Shown: positions 6,082 to 10,987 of the stretch, one piece after another
Position numbering within the stretch: position 1 is the stretch's first letter
How the letters are laid out: each line of letters begins with the position of its first letter
Assembly: GCA_011772595.1 (NCBI GenBank)
Contig: WVZH01000069.1
Coordinates: 68,618-83,225 of the forward strand
Direction: 5' to 3'
Source: Anaerolineales bacterium
GTDB lineage: Bacteria; Chloroflexota; Anaerolineae; Anaerolineales; E44-bin32
DNA: 14,608 bases
Translations under genes and position numbers: made by a program
The notes under the pieces: model-generated
Database searches by the model: none
Told to the model about the DNA's origin: nothing
The model's input: the letters and a program-made list of their open reading frames with translations, nothing else

Positions 6082-7593
6082 TTATACGAATCTCTGTCGA
6101 ATCTCTGAACTCACGAAATCGAGAATTGTCACTGTGATGACGATGAACCACACAGCGATGCCTGCTGCCTTGAAATCGTTGATCCGCATCCATTGGACCA
6201 ATAAGTATCCAATACCCCCGCCTCCCACAAGTCCAAGAACGGTGGACATGCGTACATTGATATCCCACCTATAGATCGTAAAGGATACAAATGGAGGGAT
6301 TATTTGCGGGATGACTGCGTAAATCACAATTTGCAACCAATTAGCACCGGTTGCTTGGATTGCTTCGATAGGACCGGGATCGATCGATTCGATCGCTTCT
6401 GAGTAGAGTTTGCCCAGAGCTGCGATGCTGTGGAGTGTGAGTGCGATAATTCCAGCGAAAGGTCCAAGTCCGACGACAGCGACGGCGATTACTGCCCAGA
6501 TGAGCGGCTCGACCGAGCGTACAATGTTGAGCAAAGTGCGCATAATGAAATAGATCGCGAGGGTGATCCAAGATGTTGACATTAGATTCCTCGCAGCGAG
6601 GAAACTGGTAGGAAGGGCGAAGATGATTCCGAAGAAGGTCGCCATCATACCGAGGAAGATGGTTTCAATGATCTTTGTCACCGCTAAGATCAACACCCGA
6701 GAAGGCTCAATCGCCCCGGTTTCAGAAAGCTGACGAGCCTTGATTCTCCAAATGTGGGATCCCTCTGCCGCACTTGAGGGGACCAATCGATATGGCATGA
6801 TGACTTCGAGCTCGAAGCCCCCAGTTTCATCCGTGAGTACTGTCACGTATTCACCCTCTTGGCGTTGTCGAAATTCATTCCCGAGTGGGTCTTCCCAGAT
6901 GATGGCAGCTTCGGAATTTGGTGCCAAGTTACCACCGATAATAGAAAGCGTGGTTCCAGGGGTGCCGTCTTGTTGAGAGAGGTCGCCACAAGTAGGTGTA
7001 GAGATTAACCATGCACCGAGGGCCGTTTCATCGCTTGGTCTTGGTGGGTTCTCATCGCAAGGAACTTTGATATCTTGTACACCCACAACCTCACTTGAGG
7101 CTCTGGAAATTGCGCTTTCCCAAGGCCACATGATCTGTGTGAGGCGAAATCTTGCGTCCCCAATCTCTCGAATGAATTGCGCCAGGTCAATCTCCCCGAT
7201 TTGCAGGCCTAGTGCGAAAAAAGCGAGCAGGATCAATAGAAATGGTCCCAGGGAGGGACGAGCAGTTCTTGCGGCAAATCGGTAAGCATCGAAAACAATA
7301 AAGATGTAAACCAAGATGAATAGAATTGAGGCGAAGAGTAATACAGGTTCAAGGTGGTAGGCCTTTTTTACGATATCAAAGATTTCTTCCTCTCGTCGTC
7401 CTACCAGTTTGATCCGCCAAACGAGAAGGCCAAGGATCGAGAGGAAACTCAGAAACAGCAAAACACCGCGTTGGATTGATCTTGCGAGAGCATGGCCTGA
7501 ACCTGGGATGATAAAAGAGACAAGTGAGGCAACTACAGGAGGAACGAGACTGGGCTTAAGTTCGTCATTGGTCTTCAGTTTTGGTATGGTCAT
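6082..7593 (-). CDS. phnE: Phosphonate-type ABC transporter permease PhnE, enlarged
   Basis: PhnE is the membrane channel of phosphonate/phosphite ABC importers. The C-terminal ~200 residues (about 300-503) match the family closely: ALPTSFLAARNL (326-337), RTLLNIVRSVEPLIWAV (352-368), VGLGPFAGIIALTLHS (374-389), the EAA loop around EAIESIDPGPIEAIQATGANW (399-419), and YRWDINVRMSTVLGLVGGGGIG (441-462). The protein has 503 residues, whereas ordinary PhnE has about 260-290. Extra parts are an N-terminal membrane domain (about 18-110, with FIIPGSGHALARSIQRG and FDAYRFA, resembling TM2/DUF5683-like modules) and a large extracytoplasmic insertion between the first PhnE helix (about 116-135) and the permease core. 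The insertion (about 160-298) has a beta-rich, Ig/IPT-like look and two cysteines (about 179 and 202). The ATG overlaps the phnC stop as ATGA, with GAGG 6 bases upstream, so the two genes are translationally coupled. No frameshift is apparent. Confidence 0.92.
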   Translation of the reverse strand: MTIPKLKTNDELKPSLVPPVVASLVSFIIPGSGHALARSIQRGVLLFLSFLSILGLLVWRIKLVGRREEEIFDIVKKAYHLEPVLLFASILFILVYIFIVFDAYRFAARTARPSLGPFLLILLAFFALGLQIGEIDLAQFIREIGDARFRLTQIMWPWESAISRASSEVVGVQDIKVPCDENPPRPSDETALGAWLISTPTCGDLSQQDGTPGTTLSIIGGNLAPNSEAAIIWEDPLGNEFRQRQEGEYVTVLTDETGGFELEVIMPYRLVPSSAAEGSHIWRIKARQLSETGAIEPSRVLILAVTKIIETIFLGMMATFFGIIFALPTSFLAARNLMSTSWITLAIYFIMRTLLNIVRSVEPLIWAVIAVAVVGLGPFAGIIALTLHSIAALGKLYSEAIESIDPGPIEAIQATGANWLQIVIYAVIPQIIPPFVSFTIYRWDINVRMSTVLGLVGGGGIGYLLVQWMRINDFKAAGIAVWFIVITVTILDFVSSEIRQRFV

Positions 7594-8393
7594 CGCCCGC
7601 CTCTACCATCCTCGCCTACTTCACCAGTTATTCCTCCAACTCGCTCAGCTTCTTCTCCGTAGATCTCCTTAAACTCTTCATCGGACATTGCCCGAATATC
7701 CTCGCGGGTGCCGCGGTAGACAATTTCACCGTCACGTAAGCCGATCACACTCGTGGCATATCGTTGAACCAGGTCCAGATAGTGCAGGCTGCAAAGTATG
7801 GTGATATTGTCATCCCGGTTCAATCCTTCCAAGTGCTCGAGGATCGAGTGAGCTAAGACTGGATCAAGACTGGCGACGGGTTCATCGGCGAGAATCATAA
7901 GAGGTTCCTGCATCAATGCGCGTGCGACACCCACTCGTTGCTGCTGACCACCGCTGAGCTCGTCCGCGCGTTTATGGGCTTGGTCAAGTATTCCCAATCT
8001 TGTGAGAGCAGCAATAGCTTTTTCGCGATCTTCCTCAGAGAAGCGTCCAAGTAGACTACTCCTGGATGAGGTATAACCCAGTCGACCGGCGAGAACGTTG
8101 GTGATAACGGTTGAGCGTTTTACGAGGTTAAATTGCTGAAAAACCATGCCAATCTTCCGTCTCGCCTTTCGCAAATCTTCACCCTGGAGTTGTGCCAAAT
8201 CAACACCATCCCAGATGACCTCCCCTTCGGTCGGGTCTATCAAGCGGTTGATGCAGCGTAACAGGGTTGACTTTCCCGATCCAGAGAGGCCGATGACAAC
8301 GAGGAACTCTCCGTCGGGGACGGAAAAACTGACATTACGTAATGCCACCGTGCCGTCATCGTACACCTTCGTGAGGTTACGGATTTCAAGCAT
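7590..8393 (-). CDS. phnC: Phosphonate-type ABC transporter ATP-binding protein PhnC
   Basis: PhnC is the cytoplasmic ATPase that drives import through PhnE. The 267-residue protein has Walker A GLSGSGKST (35-43), the Q loop at about Q86, signature LSGGQQQR (146-153), Walker B LMILADE (165-171), the D loop ASLDP (174-178) and the switch His at about 204 in SLHYLDL. The arrangement and lengths are typical of PhnC. The frame stays open to a start at 8447, but those 18 extra codons would run through a 15-bp hairpin and lack a Shine-Dalgarno; the ATG at 8393 has GGGAG about 7 bases upstream and begins with the family-typical MLEIRNLTKVY. It overlaps phnE by 4 bases and follows phnD after a 90-base gap. 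The acidic, Gly-rich tail (about 246-267) is probably unstructured. Confidence 0.95.
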   Translation of the reverse strand: MLEIRNLTKVYDDGTVALRNVSFSVPDGEFLVVIGLSGSGKSTLLRCINRLIDPTEGEVIWDGVDLAQLQGEDLRKARRKIGMVFQQFNLVKRSTVITNVLAGRLGYTSSRSSLLGRFSEEDREKAIAALTRLGILDQAHKRADELSGGQQQRVGVARALMQEPLMILADEPVASLDPVLAHSILEHLEGLNRDDNITILCSLHYLDLVQRYATSVIGLRDGEIVYRGTREDIRAMSDEEFKEIYGEEAERVGGITGEVGEDGRGGR

Positions 8394-8409
8394 GGGGTAC
8401 TCCCAAGAA

Positions 8410-8443
8410 TTGTGGGGGGACAAGAAACCTTGTCCCCCCACAA
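8410..8443 (-). promoter_or_regulatory. Very strong intercistronic hairpin between phnD and phnC
   Basis: TTGTGGGGGGACAAG (8410-8424) and its exact reverse complement (8429-8443) form a perfect 15-bp stem with a 4-base loop (AAAC on the plus strand, GTTT in the transcript). It starts 40 bases after the phnD stop and ends about 7 bases before the phnC Shine-Dalgarno. The exit on the minus strand is TTCTTGGGAG, which is not a full U-tract, so I favour an mRNA-stabilising or partial-termination element that keeps phnD (binding protein) expression above phnC and phnE. Such structures are known after binding-protein genes in other ABC operons (for example malE). Confidence 0.8.
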
Positions 8444-8483
8444 GCATGTTGCGCTCTCTGGCCCAACTTGGTGCTTTAGTAAA

Positions 8484-9377
8484 TCACTCGATATCCGCTG
8501 CAGAAATACCAGCTGCATCGAGCAGTTGTCGGAATGGATCATAGAAGGAATCGCCATGGGCTTCAAGGCCAGCCCATTGGTAGGCGGTATCCATTGCTTC
8601 AAGCCCTTCCTCGGTTGCTGCCATGGCCAGGAAGGCATCGGTGAGCTGTGTCCTTAGTTCATCTGAGAGGCTCGGAACGTACTGCACGCCGTCATTGGGG
8701 ATGTCTGTAGTCTGGAAAATGACCTTAACGACTTCCATCACATCTGGATGTTCTTCCTCAATTCGGCTGCGAGCATCAACGTATGAAGCCCCGGCATCGC
8801 ATTCACCCTCATAAACACCTGCAACGGCAGCGTCGTGTGATCCTGCATCCTTGGGTGTTACTTCGACACCCACAGCTGCAAGCTCAATGCTGGGGATGAT
8901 CCAGCTGCTGGTACTGAAGGCATCATCGCGGCAGAATGTCAGGCCGTTAAGTTCAGAGATCTCATTGTAGCCACTATCGGCGTGGACGAAGATTTGTCCG
9001 TTATACGTTGGGCTACCAAATCTCACGGACACCAAAGCTGCTTCTGCGCAGCCCCTGTCAGCAGCCTGGATGTAGGAGAAGGTGTTCAATGAACCCATAT
9101 GGGCTTTGGGTGGGTCGCTGCACATCGCTTCGATTGCACTTGTGTTGTCCGTCGCAACGAAGATATCGACGACAAGGCCGGTCTCTTTAAAGATGAGATC
9201 TGCCATGGATTCTCCACCGGCTGTCACCCGATCGACTTCTCCCGATGGTACAAAGACCCAAATCAGTGGGTTCTCCTCAGTACCAAGCTCAGCTTGTCTG
9301 GCACAACCGCCTAGTGCAAGAGCGGCGATGAGAAGTACTCCTAACGCGATGAAAATGTATAAGCGTTTCTTACGCAT
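8484..9377 (-). CDS. phnD: Phosphonate-type ABC transporter substrate-binding lipoprotein PhnD
   Basis: PhnD captures phosphonate, phosphite or related oxyanions outside the membrane and delivers them to PhnE. The 297-residue protein starts with a lipoprotein signal: basic MRKKR, a hydrophobic stretch (about 7-23) and the lipobox LGGC with Cys 25, so it is probably anchored to the outer face of the cytoplasmic membrane. Family features include VPSGEVDR (43-50), MGSLNTFSYIQA (94-105), STSSWIIP (155-162; the ligand-binding StSG-type loop at a helix start), AGSHDAAVAGVYEGECDAGASYVDA (178-202, with H181 and D194), and IPNDGVQY (226-233). Four cysteines in the mature domain (86, 110, 149, 193) could form disulfides. 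GAGGAGG lies about 11 bases before the ATG. It is first in the operon, and the hairpin after it probably lets it be made in excess. The exact ligand cannot be told from sequence. Confidence 0.94.
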   Translation of the reverse strand: MRKKRLYIFIALGVLLIAALALGGCARQAELGTEENPLIWVFVPSGEVDRVTAGGESMADLIFKETGLVVDIFVATDNTSAIEAMCSDPPKAHMGSLNTFSYIQAADRGCAEAALVSVRFGSPTYNGQIFVHADSGYNEISELNGLTFCRDDAFSTSSWIIPSIELAAVGVEVTPKDAGSHDAAVAGVYEGECDAGASYVDARSRIEEEHPDVMEVVKVIFQTTDIPNDGVQYVPSLSDELRTQLTDAFLAMAATEEGLEAMDTAYQWAGLEAHGDSFYDPFRQLLDAAGISAADIE

Positions 9378-9384
9378 TGGTCTT

Positions 9385-9474
9385 CTATCCTCCTCTTTGA
9401 ATTGTAAGATCTTGACAAGTGATCGTTTGGGAAATCATGGGGGACAAATCGATATTCTTATGCTGAGCGGTCAC
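9385..9474 (-). CDS. Possible 29-codon leader ORF upstream of phnD
   Basis: On the minus strand a GTG at 9474-9472 is preceded directly by an unusually strong purine run, CTAGGAGGAGGAG, and opens a 29-codon frame that ends in TAG at 9387-9385. That stop is placed inside the phnD ribosome binding region (AGAGGAGGATAG), 7 bases before the phnD ATG. The putative peptide starts MTAQHKNIDLSPMISQ and resembles nothing I know. The geometry (after the predicted transcription start, ending at the next Shine-Dalgarno) suits a leader peptide or translational coupling, but the GTG overlaps the end of its own purine run and an ORF this short can occur by chance. Confidence 0.35.
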   Translation of the reverse strand: MTAQHKNIDLSPMISQTITCQDLTIQRGG

Positions 9475-9506
9475 CTCCTCCTCCTAGGTCTTTGTAACCC
9501 AAAATC

Positions 9507-9535
9507 ATCTTAGCGCGAAATTGGTCCGAGTGCAA
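9507..9535 (-). promoter_or_regulatory. Candidate promoter of the phnDCE operon
   Basis: On the minus strand TTGCAC (9535-9530) and TAAGAT (9512-9507) are separated by 17 bases. The -35 box is only a partial match and the -10 box matches at 4 of 6 positions. Transcription would begin near 9500, giving a leader of about 120 bases before phnD. Position and spacing support it; the hexamers alone would be weak. Confidence 0.45.
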
Positions 9536-9551
9536 GTTTGAACTGAACTTG
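9533..9551. promoter_or_regulatory. Inverted repeat between divergent promoters, candidate operator
   Basis: CAAGTT (9533-9538) and AACTTG (9546-9551) are perfect 6-base inverted arms around a 7-base spacer, with a shorter nested repeat AGTT-TG-AACT at 9535-9544. The repeat overlaps the -35 boxes of both candidate promoters, phnD to the left and folC to the right. A dimeric regulator bound here would cover both. No regulator gene is in the window. Confidence 0.4.
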
Positions 9552-9577
9552 TATCTTTCGGTGGCGGAAGTTAAAAT
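9549..9577 (+). promoter_or_regulatory. Candidate promoter of folC-lon
   Basis: TTGTAT (9549-9554) and TAAAAT (9572-9577, 5 of 6 matches to TATAAT) are separated by 17 bases. A start about 7 bases past the -10 box falls near 9584, just 3 bases before the folC ATG at 9587. No Shine-Dalgarno is present before that ATG, which agrees with a leaderless or nearly leaderless transcript. Confidence 0.55.
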
Positions 9578-9586
9578 TTCCCTCCC

Positions 9587-10987
9587 ATGGTGAGTCAGCG
9601 TTATCAAGAAGCTCTCGATTATATATATAGTTTCATCGATTACAGTGTCGAGCGGAGCTATCGTTATTCGGCCGATGTTTTCGATTTGGAACGGGTTCGT
9701 TCGCTCCTGAAAGCAATTGGAGACCCCCAGCATGCCTATTCTACCATTCATATAGCGGGGACGAAGGGTAAGGGCTCTGTCGCAGCGATGATCGCCTCCG
9801 TCCTTCAGGCAGCCGGCTATCGCACTGGATTATACACCTCTCCCCACTTGCAGCGGTTCCCAGAGCGTATTCGAGTGGGCGGGCAGGAAATTGCAGAGGT
9901 GGAAGTCGCGCAGCTGGTCGATACGCTCAAACCACACGTAGCTAAGGTAGGAGGACTGACGACATACGAAATTATCACCGCGCTTGGATTTCTTTATTTC
10001 ATGCAGCGTGAGGTGGATTGGGCGGTGATTGAAGTGGGATTGGGAGGACGTTTGGACGCTACGAATGTCATCACGCCTATCGTTGGTGTCATCACCTCCT
10101 TATCCTACGACCACATGCACCTTCTGGGAGAAAGCCTCAGCGATATCACTCGCGAGAAGGCTGGCATTATCAAAGCGGGTGTCCCGGTCGTTACGGCACC
10201 GCAGCAATTTGAAGTTGAACGCGTGATCGAGGAGACAGCGCAAGCCCTGGGTGCACCGTTGGTACGTGTGGGACGGGATTGGCTATTCTCTCCGGGAAAC
10301 CATACCCTCGAGGGGCAGAGCTTGTACGTTTGGTCATCGGATGAGCAGCCGTTAATGGACGCCTATGTCGAATCGGCTGGAGACGAAGAATGGGCACCAC
10401 CAAGGTATTTCATCCCATTGTTAGGACATCATCAGGTGGTCAACGCCGCAGTTGCCTATGCCGCACTACAGACAGCCATTTCCCATGGCGTCGAAATCCC
10501 AGAACCCGCGATACGCGCAGGCTTACGTGATGTGAAGTGGAGAGGACGTTTTGATATCCTCTCTCGGTCCCCCCTCGTTGTCGTGGATTCCGCACATAAT
10601 CGCGAATCTGCTTTGAAACTCAGAATTGCACTCGATGATTATTTTCCGGGCCAAGCCGTCACGCTGATATTCGGTGCCTCGGCGGACAAGGATATTTCCG
10701 GTATGTTTACGGAGTTGTTGCCCCGAGTATCGCGTCTTATTCTCACACAGGCTGTCCATCCACGGGCTGCTGATGCTGAGGAACTCGCGGACTTAGCACA
10801 TAGCTACGGGGTCGGAGTGGAGGTCATTGTGCCGGTTTCGGAGGCGCTTTCCAGGGCGATGATGCAGGTGGATCCTGAGGAGGTGATTTTGGCTACGGGG
10901 AGCTTATTCGTCGCCGGAGAAGTGCTAGCTGCTTGGGAGCGTCGTGAAGCATCGGGATCGAAAGACATTACGAGGGAAGTACGATGA
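9587..10987 (+). CDS. folC: Folylpolyglutamate synthase / dihydrofolate synthase FolC
   Basis: FolC joins glutamate to dihydropteroate and/or adds further glutamates to folates, using ATP, in the cytoplasm. The 466-residue protein belongs to the Mur ligase superfamily: the P-loop GTKGKGS (58-64) followed by SPHLQRFPERIRVGG (85-99), EVGLGGRLDATN (149-160), SYDHMHLLG (173-181), REKAGIIKAGVP (189-200, with K191 at the carbamylated-lysine position), GHHQVVNAA (280-288), the C-terminal domain start WRGRFD (318-323) and DSAHN (334-338). A relatively long loop around 250-273 separates the two halves. The start fits family proteins (YQEALDYIYS near the N-terminus), and no Shine-Dalgarno is seen, consistent with the proposed leaderless transcript. 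The stop overlaps the lon ATG by 4 bases (ATGA). Whether it is bifunctional cannot be decided from sequence. Confidence 0.95.
   Translation: MVSQRYQEALDYIYSFIDYSVERSYRYSADVFDLERVRSLLKAIGDPQHAYSTIHIAGTKGKGSVAAMIASVLQAAGYRTGLYTSPHLQRFPERIRVGGQEIAEVEVAQLVDTLKPHVAKVGGLTTYEIITALGFLYFMQREVDWAVIEVGLGGRLDATNVITPIVGVITSLSYDHMHLLGESLSDITREKAGIIKAGVPVVTAPQQFEVERVIEETAQALGAPLVRVGRDWLFSPGNHTLEGQSLYVWSSDEQPLMDAYVESAGDEEWAPPRYFIPLLGHHQVVNAAVAYAALQTAISHGVEIPEPAIRAGLRDVKWRGRFDILSRSPLVVVDSAHNRESALKLRIALDDYFPGQAVTLIFGASADKDISGMFTELLPRVSRLILTQAVHPRAADAEELADLAHSYGVGVEVIVPVSEALSRAMMQVDPEEVILATGSLFVAGEVLAAWERREASGSKDITREVR

Noticed and set aside
5951..6268. Upstream extension of the HNH frame to 6268 as a longer protein
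   Set aside because: It crosses the HNH promoter and the phn hairpin, overlaps phnE, and the extra residues are low-quality sequence without family features.
8394..8447. Longer PhnC with 18 extra N-terminal residues
   Set aside because: The extra codons are read from the 15-bp hairpin, lack a Shine-Dalgarno, and PhnC proteins begin at MLEIRNLTKVY-type sequence.
9437..9446. GGGGGACAA near 9440 as a second copy of the phnD-phnC hairpin arm
   Set aside because: The match is only about nine bases and no partner arm is nearby, so it is not a repeat unit.
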